Shown: piece by piece, positions 1 to 8,637 of the stretch
Numbering within the stretch: the first letter of the stretch is position 1
How the letters are laid out: every line of letters begins with the position of its first letter
Source: Rhodoferax sp.
GTDB taxonomy: Bacteria > Pseudomonadota > Gammaproteobacteria > Burkholderiales > Burkholderiaceae_C
Length of the DNA: 64,000 nucleotides
Direction of reading: 5' to 3'
Assembly: GCF_025354435.1 (NCBI RefSeq)
Contig: NZ_JANXMU010000015.1
Span: 29,450 to 93,449 of the forward strand
The notes under the pieces: model-generated
The model's database searches: none
Told to the model about the DNA's origin: nothing
What the model saw: the letters and a program-made list of their open reading frames with translations, nothing else
Translations under genes and position numbers: made by a program

Positions 1-2
1 TC

Positions 3-293
3 AAGTCGCTGATCCTGCTGGTGGCGTTGCTCAAAGACGACGAAACCGCCTCCGGTGGCTTCGTCTTCATCGACGAGCCCTTCGCCCACCTGGACGTGCG
101 CAACATCCAACTGGTCGGCCACTTCCTGCGCTCCACCCAGGCCCAGTACGTGCTGACCACGCCCATCACCCACAACCTGGAAGTCTTCGAGCCCGCCGAG
201 ATCACCCTGATCACCAGCAAAAAGCCCAAGAACGCCCGCTGGGCCCCGCCGATTGCGGTGGCCAAGCGGCGCAGCGTTCCTGTACCGGTGTAA
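3..293 (+). CDS. C-terminal end of an SMC/SbcC-like ATPase (partial)
   Basis: Only the last ~96 residues are visible; the gene begins left of the window. They include a Walker B stretch followed by a D-loop-like Asp (FVFIDEPFAHLD), as in the ABC-type heads of SbcC, RecN and SMC-like ATPases. A short basic tail ends at a TAA at 291-293. A role in DNA repair or chromosome handling is family-level inference. The ATP-binding N-terminal half and coiled coil cannot be checked here. The sigma-factor gene starts 11 bases downstream on the same strand. Confidence 0.6.
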   Translation, partial: KSLILLVALLKDDETASGGFVFIDEPFAHLDVRNIQLVGHFLRSTQAQYVLTTPITHNLEVFEPAEITLITSKKPKNARWAPPIAVAKRRSVPVPV

Positions 294-304
294 TACTCGC
301 GGCC

Positions 305-868
305 ATGGATTTCACCCACGAACTGGCCGAACACCGCACGTATTTGTTGCGTTTTGCGCGCCTGCAATTGCGCAACGATGCCTGGGCCGAAGACGCGGTG
401 TCCGAGACCCTGCTGGCCGCCCTGAGCAAACCGCAGTCGTTTGGCAGCCGTTCGCAGCTCAAAACCTGGCTGGTGGGCATCCTCAAGCACAAGGTGCTGG
501 ACCTGTTTCGCAGCAATGCCCGCGAGGTGTGCCTGGACACCGATAACGAATCGGCTGACGAGCTGGACAACCTGGTGTTCAAGGCCGATGGCCACTTCGC
601 CCAAACCCCGGTCGAGTGGGGTAACCCCGAGCAGGATTTGAATTCGCGCCAGTTCTTCCAGATCATGGAGGCCTGCACCGAAAAACTGCCCACCATGCTG
701 GGTCGGGTGTTTTTGATGCGCGAGTGGCTGGAGCTGTCCAGCGACGACATTTGTAAGGAACTGGGTCTGACTCCGACCAATCTTTACGTCCAACTGCACC
801 GCGCCCGCCTGAGGCTGCGCGAATGCCTGGAAATCAATTGGTTTGGCACATCGAAGGAGACCGTGTGA
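305..868 (+). CDS. ECF-type RNA polymerase sigma factor
   Basis: This 187-residue protein has the two-domain plan of group 4 sigma factors. Region 2 covers roughly residues 8-70 (RTYLLRFARLQLRND, then the DAVSETLLAAL helix). A helix-turn-helix region 4 lies at about 135-180 (LTPTNLYVQLHRARLRLREC). Regions 1 and 3 are absent. It would direct RNA polymerase to a small stress regulon; the signal is unknown. The stop overlaps the GTG start of the zinc-finger gene (GTGA), so the pair is probably translationally coupled, as sigma/anti-sigma pairs usually are. Confidence 0.85.
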   Translation: MDFTHELAEHRTYLLRFARLQLRNDAWAEDAVSETLLAALSKPQSFGSRSQLKTWLVGILKHKVLDLFRSNAREVCLDTDNESADELDNLVFKADGHFAQTPVEWGNPEQDLNSRQFFQIMEACTEKLPTMLGRVFLMREWLELSSDDICKELGLTPTNLYVQLHRARLRLRECLEINWFGTSKETV

Positions 869-1068
869 TCCCGCTACGGCGTACCTGTAAACAAGCTGCC
901 GCCCTCTTGGTAGCCCGCGAAGACCGCCGCATTGCGCTGTCCGACACGGTGGCCTTGCGCCTGCATTTGATGGCTTGCCAAGCCTGCCCCCGGTTTGAAC
1001 GCCAGCTACTCACCATGCGCAACGCCATGCGGCAATGGCGCAACTACGGCACCGATGACGGGCTGTAA
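865..1068 (+). CDS. mini zinc-finger putative anti-sigma factor
   Basis: This 67-residue protein starts at a GTG overlapping the sigma-factor stop, with a GAAGGA ribosome site 7-12 bases upstream. The centre has the zf-HC2-like arrangement His-x3-Cys-x2-Cys (HLMACQAC) preceded by an N-terminal Cys (TCKQAAAL), the zinc ligands of ZAS-type anti-sigma factors. No membrane segment follows, so it should be soluble, with zinc or redox sensing as the likely signal. Function is inferred from the coupling to the sigma gene. Confidence 0.65.
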   Translation: MIPLRRTCKQAAALLVAREDRRIALSDTVALRLHLMACQACPRFERQLLTMRNAMRQWRNYGTDDGL

Positions 1069-1088
1069 AGCAACAAGATCACAAGTTT

Positions 1089-1255
1089 TTGTAGCTTCTG
1101 GGCCAGATACAGGCATAATCATGATGTTCTGTCACCCAGTGGCAGTACGAGTTTGCGGTGATTGGTCAGTTTCGCGTCTGCTTTAGTCTTCAATGGTTTG
1201 TTGATTGCGGTTATCGGACTCCATCGCGTTTTGCGTTTTTTAGAGGAGTCCTTTC
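1089..1255 (+). promoter_or_regulatory. promoter and long 5' leader of first RRM gene
   Basis: A possible promoter is TTGTAG (1089-1094) and CATAAT (1114-1119), though the 19-base spacer is long. The predicted leader is about 130 bases. From about 1150 to 1255 it aligns with the leader of the downstream paralogue at 1787-1881: both contain GTTTGCGGTG, TTTCGCGTC, GATTGCG, CCATCGC and an identical GAGGAGTCC ribosome site. Conservation of a non-coding leader suggests post-transcriptional control, possibly thermal or by the encoded RNA-binding protein. Confidence 0.5.
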
Positions 1256-1624
1256 ATGGGCAACAAACTTTACGTAGGCAATCTGCCTTATTCTTTCCGC
1301 GATGAAGACATGCAACAGGCTTTCAGCCAGTTCGGCTCCATCTCCAGCGCCAAGGTCATGATGGAACGTGACACCGGCCGCTCCAAGGGTTTCGGCTTTG
1401 TCGAAATGGGCAGCGATGCCGAAGCACAAGCTGCTATCAAGGGCATGAACGGTCAAGCTATGGGCGGCCGTAACCTGGTTGTCAACGAAGCACGTCCGAT
1501 GGAAGCACGTCCTCCCCGCTCCGGTGGCGGTGGCGGTGGCTACGGTGGTGGCAATGGCGGCGGCGGCTACGGCGGCGGCGGCAATGGTGGCGGCGGTTAC
1601 GGCGGTGGCCGCAACAGCTACTAA
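1256..1624 (+). CDS. RRM-domain glycine-rich RNA-binding protein, copy 1
   Basis: This 122-residue protein has one RNA-recognition motif (residues 1-80) with RNP2 (LYVGNL) and RNP1 (KGFGFVEM), then a tail of glycine with Tyr/Asn repeats. This is the layout of bacterial and plant glycine-rich RRM proteins that act as RNA chaperones, often cold-induced. ATG 1256 follows a strong GAGGAG site. The gene is a tandem paralogue of the one at 1882 and near identical in the RRM core. A rho-independent terminator follows, so each copy appears to be its own transcription unit. Confidence 0.9.
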   Translation: MGNKLYVGNLPYSFRDEDMQQAFSQFGSISSAKVMMERDTGRSKGFGFVEMGSDAEAQAAIKGMNGQAMGGRNLVVNEARPMEARPPRSGGGGGGYGGGNGGGGYGGGGNGGGGYGGGRNSY

Positions 1625-1661
1625 AATTTGTTCGCTTGGGGCTTGCGCCCCAGCCACAAAA

Positions 1662-1691
1662 CAAAAAGGGCCCTTGTGGCCCTTTTTTGTT
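1662..1691 (+). terminator. rho-independent terminator after RRM copy 1
   Basis: The stem AAAGGGCC - CTTGT - GGCCCTTT is followed by a T tract. A second GC hairpin (GGGGC/GCCCC) sits just upstream at about 1637-1651. Confidence 0.85.
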
Positions 1692-1731
1692 GCCTGGAAT
1701 TTTCAGGCCTCAAGACGCACGCATTTTTTAT

Positions 1732-1881
1732 TTGAATTCCATCGAAGTCGCCGCATAATATAAAAGTGTGGATTACTTTTCCATACACGTTTGCGGTGTC
1801 GATCGGTTTCGCGTCCTAAGTTATCAGATTGCGTTTTCGGGATTCCATCGCTTTATTAATGTGTTTTTGAGGAGTCCCTTG
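1732..1881 (+). promoter_or_regulatory. promoter and long 5' leader of second RRM gene
   Basis: A promoter TTGAAT (1732-1737), 16-base spacer, CATAAT (1754-1759) precedes a leader of about 115 bases. The leader shares ordered blocks with the leader of copy 1, so the duplication included the regulatory region. The ribosome site GAGGAGTCC is kept in both. Confidence 0.5.
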
Positions 1882-2400
1882 ATGGGCAACAAACTGTACG
1901 TCGGCAATCTGCCTTACTCCGTGCGCGACAGCGATCTGGAGCAATCTTTTGGCCAGTTCGGTAGCGTCACCAGCGCCAAAGTCATGATGGAGCGCGACAC
2001 CGGTCGCTCCAAGGGCTTTGGTTTTGTCGAAATGGGTAGCGATGCCGAAGCACAAGCTGCTATCAACGGCATGAATGGCCAGCCTCTGGGCGGCCGTAGT
2101 TGCGTTGTCAACGAAGCCCGCCCCATGGAAGCGCGTCCCCCACGCACTGGCGGTGGTGGTGGATACGGCGGTGGTGGTGGCGGCGGTTACGGCGGCGGGG
2201 GTGGTGGTCGCAGTGGCGGCGGTGGATATGGCGGCGGCGGCGGTGGCCGTGGCGAAGGTGGTGGCGGTTACGGCGGCGGCGGTGGTGGTCGCAGTGGCGG
2301 CGGTGGTGGTGGTAGTGGCGACGGTGGTTTTCGTAGCCCCTACGGTTCCGGCCCTCGCGGCGGTGGTAATGGCGGCGGCGGCGGCCGTGGCGGTTACTAA
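1882..2400 (+). CDS. RRM-domain glycine-rich RNA-binding protein, copy 2
   Basis: This 172-residue protein is a paralogue of the gene at 1256. The RRM (residues 1-80) has the same RNP2/RNP1 motifs. The tail is far longer (about 85 residues) with repeated GGGGG-Y and GGR-S/G units resembling RGG boxes. ATG 1882 is chosen over an upstream in-frame start because it has the GAGGAGTCC site and its protein aligns from residue 1 with copy 1. It probably binds single-stranded RNA or DNA; the RGG-like tail may add nonspecific RNA binding or self-association. Confidence 0.9.
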   Translation: MGNKLYVGNLPYSVRDSDLEQSFGQFGSVTSAKVMMERDTGRSKGFGFVEMGSDAEAQAAINGMNGQPLGGRSCVVNEARPMEARPPRTGGGGGYGGGGGGGYGGGGGGRSGGGGYGGGGGGRGEGGGGYGGGGGGRSGGGGGGSGDGGFRSPYGSGPRGGGNGGGGGRGGY

Positions 2401-2427
2401 TGCATTGACCGGGATTTCATCCCACTC

Positions 2428-2453
2428 AAAAAGGCTCTTCGGAGCCTTTTTTG
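2428..2453 (+). terminator. terminator after RRM copy 2
   Basis: The hairpin AAAGGCTC - TTC - GGAGCCTTTTTT lies between the convergent RRM and SDR genes. The A-rich left flank lets it also work on the minus strand. Confidence 0.85.
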
Positions 2454-2469
2454 TTTCTACGCGCTGTAT

Positions 2470-3258
2470 TCAATGGGTTTGGGAATCGGCAGACTGCCGG
2501 GGTTTGCGGGCACGGCCCACCAATAACTTGTCAAACATAGCATTGGGTAATAAGCGCATTAACTTGGCCACGATTCCCATCTGCCACGGAATGACCCGGT
2601 AGCTGACACCCGCCTCTATGGCAACAAAAGCCTTATTGGCAAAGGTGTCTGGTTGCATTAAAAACGGCAGGCTGTAACCGTTTTTTTGTGTCAAGGGCGT
2701 ATTGATATAACCAGGGCAAATGGTCACGACTTTGACACCGCTGGGACGCAACTCACCACGCAGACTTTCACAATAAGCAATCACTGCGGCCTTGCTCGCG
2801 CAGTAAGCGCCATGGCCAGGGAGCCCGCGAATACCTGCCACGCTTCCAATTCCCACCAAGGCCCCGCTCCCCCGCTGCACCATGGCCTGTAAGAAAGGCT
2901 GGAAAGTCGCTGCCATGCCGGTGTTGTTGGTAACAAAAATTTTCGCCATTACGGCAATATCTTCCAACATGGCGGTGTCCATGCCAATGCTGATACCCGC
3001 GCTGGCAACCACTACGTCCGGCACACCCTGGCTGGCGATGCAGGCCCTGCCTGCAGCGATGATGCTATCGGGCACCGCCACGTCCGCACTATATATTTGA
3101 TAGCTACTCGTGCTTATTCCCTGTGCGCTAGCCCATGATTCAACCACTGAAGTACGGCGTGCCACCAAAGCCAGCCGGTAGCCTGCCTGAAAAAACCGCA
3201 GAGCCATGGCTTGGCCCAGGCCGCTGGAGGCGCCTGTGATGAAAACCAGTTTGGACAT
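2470..3258 (-). CDS. short-chain dehydrogenase/reductase
   Basis: This 262-residue classical SDR has the NAD(P)-binding motif TGASSGLG at the N-terminus and the catalytic YxxxK (AYCASKAA) near residue 155 with a preceding Ser. The substrate is not predictable. The usual NNAG motif is NNTG here. It lies just upstream of the lptC end on the same strand but is not part of that pathway. Bases about 3096-3131 inside the gene resemble part of the window's intergenic repeat and encode residues around position 45, a variable loop between the second beta strand and its helix. Confidence 0.85.
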   Translation of the reverse strand: MSKLVFITGASSGLGQAMALRFFQAGYRLALVARRTSVVESWASAQGISTSSYQIYSADVAVPDSIIAAGRACIASQGVPDVVVASAGISIGMDTAMLEDIAVMAKIFVTNNTGMAATFQPFLQAMVQRGSGALVGIGSVAGIRGLPGHGAYCASKAAVIAYCESLRGELRPSGVKVVTICPGYINTPLTQKNGYSLPFLMQPDTFANKAFVAIEAGVSYRVIPWQMGIVAKLMRLLPNAMFDKLLVGRARKPRQSADSQTH

Positions 3259-3276
3259 GCGCTTCCTTGGGCGGCC

Positions 3277-3894
3277 TTATTTGGCCGGCTGGGGTATCAA
3301 AATGCCTTTGACGCGCCCGTCGAGCTGCATCTGACGGTCGAGATTGTTGTAATCCATGGAGTCAGCGGTAAAGGTGTCTGCGCCCCGCACTAGGGTGACA
3401 GGTTTGTTCGAACGCACCCGCTCGGTCTCCAGATAGGCATGCAAAAAGTCGCTGCGAAACTCCATTTTGGGCTGTACGACCACGCCTTTGTCGACCACCG
3501 CCTGGCGCACCACCACGGCGTTGCCAAACAATTGCACCTCCGAGCCATTGCCATTGCTCAGACCCCGGTCGGCGGTAGACACGGTAACCAGACCCTGCGG
3601 ATTCACCGAGCGGATGCGCACCTGGCTGATTTCCACCGTGTCGGTGTCGGGAAAGTGGTGGGCCTCGGTGCCGAAAACTTCGCTTTTCAGGTGGCCCTGG
3701 GCATCAAAGTTCTTTACCGAAAAGTTGCGCATGAAGTAGTCGGCCTCGTGCGTCGGAGGGGCCGCCACATCGGCCGACGCAAAAATCGGCGTGTTGCGCA
3801 CCAGCCAGTAGCTACCCAAGGCCAGTACACCCATCAACAAAATAGGCAGGTAGATCGACAGGCGGTTCCACGCCGATTGCAGCATCGCGTTCAT
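3277..3894 (-). CDS. lptC: LPS export ABC transporter periplasmic protein LptC
   Basis: This 205-residue protein has a single N-terminal membrane anchor (about residues 15-33, LLMGVLALGSYWL) and a beta-rich periplasmic domain, as in LptC. LptC joins the LptB2FG transporter to LptA in the lipopolysaccharide bridge. Context is decisive: it overlaps the kdsC stop by four bases (ATGA) and follows kdsD-kdsC, the usual kds-lpt order. lptA and lptB are not adjacent; the next gene is an SDR. Confidence 0.88.
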   Translation of the reverse strand: MNAMLQSAWNRLSIYLPILLMGVLALGSYWLVRNTPIFASADVAAPPTHEADYFMRNFSVKNFDAQGHLKSEVFGTEAHHFPDTDTVEISQVRIRSVNPQGLVTVSTADRGLSNGNGSEVQLFGNAVVVRQAVVDKGVVVQPKMEFRSDFLHAYLETERVRSNKPVTLVRGADTFTADSMDYNNLDRQMQLDGRVKGILIPQPAK

Positions 3895-4442
3895 GCGAGG
3901 TACGCTTGCAGCAGCGCGGCGTAGCGGCCGCTGGCCACCAGCAGCAGGTCACATAACTCGCGGGCGGCACCGTGGCCGCCAGAGCGCTGCGTGACATAGT
4001 GGGCCGCCGACAGCACCTCGGCCTGGGCGTTGGCAGGAGCGCAGGCCAGGGCACTGCGGCGCATCACCGGCAGATCGGGCCAGTCGTCGCCCATAGCCGC
4101 AGCCTGGGACCAGTCCAGCCCGAGCTCAACCAGGATTTTTTCGGCAGCCGGGCGCTTGTCTTCGGTGCCAAAAACCGCATGGGCGATACCCAGGGCTTGC
4201 AAACGCACGCGCAAAGGCAGGGAGTCGCGGCCGGTGATAACGGCTGGAGTGATACCGGCTTTTTGCAGCAGCTTGAGGCCGTGGCCGTCCAATGTATTGA
4301 AGCGCTTGAGGGTTTCGCCCGTTTCGGAAAAATACAGGCCGCCGTCGGTCAGCACCCCATCAACATCGAAAAATGCAACGCGCACATCTTGGGCTTGCAG
4401 CAGCAATTCGGGCGGGAAATGGAGTGCCGGGGTAGACATCAA
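3891..4442 (-). CDS. kdsC: 3-deoxy-D-manno-octulosonate 8-phosphate phosphatase
   Basis: This 183-residue HAD-superfamily phosphatase of the small KdsC type has the nucleophile motif FFDVDGVLTDGG near residue 25, a conserved Lys/Gly region, and the acidic motif GDDWPDLPV near residue 120. It hydrolyses KDO-8-phosphate to KDO in lipopolysaccharide core synthesis. The start overlaps the kdsD stop and the stop overlaps the lptC start, each by four bases, giving a compact operon. Confidence 0.93.
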   Translation of the reverse strand: MMSTPALHFPPELLLQAQDVRVAFFDVDGVLTDGGLYFSETGETLKRFNTLDGHGLKLLQKAGITPAVITGRDSLPLRVRLQALGIAHAVFGTEDKRPAAEKILVELGLDWSQAAAMGDDWPDLPVMRRSALACAPANAQAEVLSAAHYVTQRSGGHGAARELCDLLLVASGRYAALLQAYLA

Positions 4443-5437
4443 ATGACCTTCGCCCGCATCAAGTCGCCAATGTGCACCACACCGACCAGCACGCCGCTGG
4501 GTTCCACCACCAGTACGCTGGTAATGCGGTGGCGCTCCATCAGCTCAGCCGCATCGACCGCCAGCGCCTGGGGCTGGATGCTGCGCGGGTGCATATGCAT
4601 GACCTCTTGCGCCCGTGCGGCCCGCAGGTCTACGCCGTTTTCAATCAGGCGGCGCAGGTCGCCATCGGTAAACACACCCAGCACCTGCTGCTGCCCGTCC
4701 ACGATGGCGGCAAGCCCACCCTTGGCGCTCATCTCGCGCATCATGTCGCCAAACAGGGTGTCGGGGCTGACGCGTGGTACCTCGTCGCCAGAGCGCATCA
4801 CGTCGCTGACATGGGTGAGCAGCTTGCGGCCCAACGCACCCCCAGGGTGCGAACGGGCAAAGTCTTCGGGCTGGAAACCGCGCGCATCCAACAGGGCCAC
4901 GGCCAGCGCGTCGCCCAGCGCCAATTGCGCGGTGGTGCTAGCGGTGGGAGCGAGGTTCAGGGGGCAGGCTTCTTTGTCGACCCCGCCGTCCAGCACTTCG
5001 GTGGCGTGGCGGGCCAGGGTGGATTGCAAGCCGCCAGTGATAGCTATCAGGGGCACGCCCTGGCGCTTGAGCACCGGCAGCAGGATGGTGATCTCGGAGG
5101 ACTCCCCGCTGTTGGATATGGCCAACACGATGTCACGGGGTTCGATCATGCCTAGGTCGCCGTGGCTGGCTTCACCGGGGTGCACAAACATGGCAGGGGT
5201 GCCAGTGGAGGCCAGGGTCGCGGCGATTTTGCGGCCCACATGGCCACTTTTACCCATGCCCATCACTACCACGCGGCCCCGCACGTTCAGCACCATGTGC
5301 ACGCTACGGGCGAAGGAATCGGTCAGGCGGTTTTTCAGGCCCGCAACGGCTGCGGCTTCAATATCGAAGGTCTCGCACGCTTGGCGCAGGGCCCGGGCAG
5401 CGTCAAAAGGAAGGGCGGGCGGCGATGCGGATGTCAT
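4439..5437 (-). CDS. kdsD: arabinose-5-phosphate isomerase
   Basis: This 332-residue KdsD/KpsF-type protein has an N-terminal SIS sugar-isomerase domain (GMGKSGHVGRKIAATLASTG, then HPGEASHGDLGM) and two C-terminal CBS domains. It interconverts ribulose-5-P and arabinose-5-P, the first step to KDO. It is the first gene of kdsD-kdsC-lptC, divergent from the antiporter gene at 5511. Confidence 0.93.
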   Translation of the reverse strand: MTSASPPALPFDAARALRQACETFDIEAAAVAGLKNRLTDSFARSVHMVLNVRGRVVVMGMGKSGHVGRKIAATLASTGTPAMFVHPGEASHGDLGMIEPRDIVLAISNSGESSEITILLPVLKRQGVPLIAITGGLQSTLARHATEVLDGGVDKEACPLNLAPTASTTAQLALGDALAVALLDARGFQPEDFARSHPGGALGRKLLTHVSDVMRSGDEVPRVSPDTLFGDMMREMSAKGGLAAIVDGQQQVLGVFTDGDLRRLIENGVDLRAARAQEVMHMHPRSIQPQALAVDAAELMERHRITSVLVVEPSGVLVGVVHIGDLMRAKVI

Positions 5438-5510
5438 GGACTGATTCTATCGGCGAGCATCTGGCACTTTGTTTGCATGGCTATGGGTTTACGCTTGTTA
5501 GCATAGGCCC

Positions 5511-7496
5511 ATGACCGGACTCGAACTGACCCTGATGTACCTGCTGGCCGCTGTGCTGGGGGTGGTCACGTTCCGCTCACTGAAGCTGCCGCCCATGCTC
5601 GGTTATCTGGTCGTGGGCGTGGTGATTGGGCCCAATGCGCTGGCGCTGGCGCAGAACTCCGAGGGCATCAAGCACCTAGGCGAATTTGGAGTGGTGTTTT
5701 TGATGTTCGTGATTGGGCTCGAATTCAACCTGCCCAAGCTGCGTGCCATGCGCCAGCATGTGTTTGGGTTGGGCCTGTTCCAGGTCACCGTCACCATGCT
5801 GTTAGCCACTTTTGCGTCCCTGGCGTTGGCAATCGCTGCCCCAAAGCTATGGCACATGGAGTGGCAAACGGCTTTGGCGCTATCGGGGGCGCTGGCCATG
5901 AGCAGCACCGCCATTGTGGTCAAGCTGATGGCCGAGCGGCTGGAGATGGAGTCCGAGCACGGTAAGCGTGTCATGGGGGTGTTGCTGTTCCAGGATCTGG
6001 CGGTGGTGCCCTTGCTGGTACTGATCCCGGCGCTGGGCTCGTCGCCCGAGCAACTGCTGACCTCGTTGGCACTGGCATCGCTCAAAGCAGCAGCCTTGAT
6101 CACCGTGCTGTTGGTCGGCGGACAGCGGGTGATGCGCTGGTGGCTGACCATCGTGGCGCGGCGCAAGAGTGAAGAGCTGTTTGTGCTGAACCTGTTGCTG
6201 ATCACCCTGGGGCTGGCCTGGCTGACTGAACTGGCGGGCTTAAGCCTGGCGTTGGGGGCTTTTATTGCAGGCATGCTCATATCGGAGACGGAATACAAGC
6301 ACCAGGTAGAAACCGATATCCGCCCGTTCCACGATGTGCTGCTGGGCCTGTTTTTCATCACCATCGGCATGCTGCTGGACTGGCGCTTGGTGCTGGAGCA
6401 CTGGCCCTTGGTGCTGCTGTTGGTGAGCTTGCCGGTGTTGTTCAAGCTGGCGATGGTGACCGCGCTGGCCCGGCTGCTGGGTGGCACCATGGGGGTGTCG
6501 CTGCGCACCGGCCTGTACCTGGCGCAGGCGGGCGAATTCGGTTTTGTACTGCTGACACTGGCACAGGAAAATCGGCTCGTGCCCCCGTCTTTGCTGAATC
6601 CCATCCTGGCCAGCATGGTGCTGTCGATGCTGGCCACACCCTTCATCATCATGTTCAGCAACAAGATCGTGATGAAGCTGGTCAGCAGTGAGTGGTTGCA
6701 GCAGTCGCTGCAAATGACCCACATCGCCCGCAAATCTATCAATGCCAACAAGCACGTGATCATCTGCGGCTACGGCCGCTGCGGCCAGAACCTGGCCCGC
6801 ATGCTGGAGCGCGAAGGCATTCCCTACATGGCACTCGATTTGGACCCGGACCGCGTGCGCCAGGCCGCGGCGGCGGGCGATTCGGTGGTGTTTGGCGACG
6901 CGGCTCGCCTGCAGGCGCTGATGGCGGCGGGCCTGGCACGGGCCAGCGCCGTGGTCATCACCTACCTGGACGTGGCGGGTGCGCTCAAGGTCCTGGTGCA
7001 CACCCGCGCCCACGCGCCCCAGGTGCCAGTGATCGTACGCACCCAGGACGACCACGACCTGGAAAAACTGCGCCAGGCCGGTGCCACCGAAGTCGTGCCC
7101 GAGGCGATCGAGGGCTCCTTGATGCTGGCCAGCCACGCGCTGGCGCTGGTGGGCGTGCCCATGCGCCGGGTGATCCGGGTGGTGCAGGACCAGCGCGACG
7201 CGCGTTACAACCTGCTGCGCGGCTACTTCCACGGGGCCGATGACAACGGCGTGGACGAGCTGCACCACGAGCGCCTGACCACCCTGACCCTGACGATTGC
7301 CGCCAAATGCCTGGGCAAGCCTTTGGGCCGACTGGCCTTGCACGCCGTGGGGGTGCGGGTGATCAGCTTGCGGCGCAAAAATGGAAAAACCGAGGAGCCT
7401 GGCGACAACGTGCTGCTGCACGATGGTGACACCCTGGTGCTGTGCGGCGAGGCCGCAACCTTGGCATTGGCCGAAGATAAGTTTTTAAAGGGCTGA
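5511..7496 (+). CDS. Kef-type CPA2 monovalent cation:proton antiporter
   Basis: This 661-residue inner-membrane protein has about 12-13 hydrophobic segments over residues 1-390 (Na_H_Exchanger fold). A cytosolic RCK/TrkA-N Rossmann domain (HVIICGYGRCGQN) begins near residue 415. A TrkA-C domain occupies the last ~85 residues. This is the KefB/KefC/YbaL layout for nucleotide-gated K+ (or Na+) / H+ exchange. No KefF/KefG-type ancillary gene is adjacent; apt follows 51 bases downstream. Ion specificity cannot be read from sequence. Confidence 0.9.
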   Translation: MTGLELTLMYLLAAVLGVVTFRSLKLPPMLGYLVVGVVIGPNALALAQNSEGIKHLGEFGVVFLMFVIGLEFNLPKLRAMRQHVFGLGLFQVTVTMLLATFASLALAIAAPKLWHMEWQTALALSGALAMSSTAIVVKLMAERLEMESEHGKRVMGVLLFQDLAVVPLLVLIPALGSSPEQLLTSLALASLKAAALITVLLVGGQRVMRWWLTIVARRKSEELFVLNLLLITLGLAWLTELAGLSLALGAFIAGMLISETEYKHQVETDIRPFHDVLLGLFFITIGMLLDWRLVLEHWPLVLLLVSLPVLFKLAMVTALARLLGGTMGVSLRTGLYLAQAGEFGFVLLTLAQENRLVPPSLLNPILASMVLSMLATPFIIMFSNKIVMKLVSSEWLQQSLQMTHIARKSINANKHVIICGYGRCGQNLARMLEREGIPYMALDLDPDRVRQAAAAGDSVVFGDAARLQALMAAGLARASAVVITYLDVAGALKVLVHTRAHAPQVPVIVRTQDDHDLEKLRQAGATEVVPEAIEGSLMLASHALALVGVPMRRVIRVVQDQRDARYNLLRGYFHGADDNGVDELHHERLTTLTLTIAAKCLGKPLGRLALHAVGVRVISLRRKNGKTEEPGDNVLLHDGDTLVLCGEAATLALAEDKFLKG

Positions 7497-7547
7497 CACG
7501 GTTAGGCCAAGGCACAATAGCTACCCCTCTCCTTTGGTGACATCCCC

Positions 7548-8102
7548 ATGACAAGCTTCAGCGTCAGCGCGTACCTCAAGGCCCATATGCGTACGGTGCC
7601 CGACTGGCCCGCACCCGGCGTGCAGTTTCGAGACATCACCCCGCTGCTGCAAAACCCACGCGTCTTTCGCGTGATGATCGATGCCTTTGTGCACCGCTAC
7701 ATGGACCCAGCCCTGCGTCCCGACGTGGTGGCCGGGCTGGATGCACGTGGCTTCATTTTGGGTGCAGTGGTGGCCTATGAGCTCAATATCGGTTTTGTGC
7801 CGATACGCAAAAAAGGCAAGCTGCCGTTCACCACAGTAGAAGAAACCTACGAGCTGGAATACGGCAGCGCCACGGTGGAACTACACACCGATGCTGTCAA
7901 GGCCGGCGACCGGGTGCTGCTGATCGACGACCTGATCGCCACCGGTGGCACCATGATGGCCGGTAAAAAGCTGCTCGAAAAGCTCGGTGCCACGGTGGTT
8001 GAAGGCGCGGCGATTGTCGATTTGCCCGAGCTGGGTGGCTCCAACAAACTGCGTGAAAGCGGCTTGTCACTGTTTACGTTAGTGGATTTTTCCGGGCACT
8101 GA
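7548..8102 (+). CDS. apt: adenine phosphoribosyltransferase
   Basis: This 184-residue type I phosphoribosyltransferase has the PRPP-binding signature [13 protein letters not shown] at about residue 123 and the APT N-terminal motif [17 protein letters not shown]. It converts adenine and PRPP to AMP (purine salvage) in the cytosol. The 3' end overlaps the convergent hypothetical gene by 24 bases. Confidence 0.95.
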   Translation: MTSFSVSAYLKAHMRTVPDWPAPGVQFRDITPLLQNPRVFRVMIDAFVHRYMDPALRPDVVAGLDARGFILGAVVAYELNIGFVPIRKKGKLPFTTVEETYELEYGSATVELHTDAVKAGDRVLLIDDLIATGGTMMAGKKLLEKLGATVVEGAAIVDLPELGGSNKLRESGLSLFTLVDFSGH

Positions 8103-8609
8103 GGGCAGGCGAGAAGCCGCTTCCAAAGCCTTCTGGAAGGCGGCCACCTCGTCGTCTTGCAAGGGCTCATAGCGGCCCACACCACCGGCCAGGGTGACAC
8201 GGTCCGACGGACCGGACTCCGGACCCGACAACGTGGCCGGCATGCTGGGCGGCGCGGCCACCAGTTCCGCGTTATTACGCCAGTACACCGCCGTAATCAC
8301 CAGCCCATGCTGGGCTTGTGCGGCCTCCACTACTTGCGTCTCGATGCGCGACCGCCATCCGGCATCTCCGCCCCAAGGATTCGCCACATCCACCATTACC
8401 AAAAACTGCTGTCCTTGGTCGTCCAGTGCCAACACCTTGAATTTAAAGCTGGTCGTTTGCACACCGGCCTGTACCAGCGAGGTCCGCATAATCGCATACA
8501 GCCGCTCCCGGCGGTCAATCCGGGCATCTCGCAACCTGGTTACGTCGGGGGTGGGCGCAGGGACTGCATCCTTCAGGGGTTTGCGCGAAAACCAGTTTAA
8601 AAAAGACAT
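8079..8609 (-). CDS. conserved hypothetical protein
   Basis: This 176-residue soluble protein is of unrecognised family. The N-terminus [14 protein letters not shown] is amphipathic and basic. The middle (residues 35-115) reads as an alpha/beta domain, the C-terminal third is Pro/Ser/Gly-rich then helical. No catalytic motif stands out. It converges on apt with a 24-base antisense overlap and follows the CNB-domain gene by 28 bases on the same strand, suggesting co-transcription. Confidence 0.6.
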   Translation of the reverse strand: MSFLNWFSRKPLKDAVPAPTPDVTRLRDARIDRRERLYAIMRTSLVQAGVQTTSFKFKVLALDDQGQQFLVMVDVANPWGGDAGWRSRIETQVVEAAQAQHGLVITAVYWRNNAELVAAPPSMPATLSGPESGPSDRVTLAGGVGRYEPLQDDEVAAFQKALEAASRLPSVPGKIH

Positions 8610-8637
8610 GCTTTTGCCTTCCTTGGGGGCCGCCTAC

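Noticed and set aside
2150..2400. Short regular repeats resembling a CRISPR or satellite array
   Set aside because: They are in-frame Gly-rich codon repeats of the RRM protein tail, without fixed repeat/spacer units.
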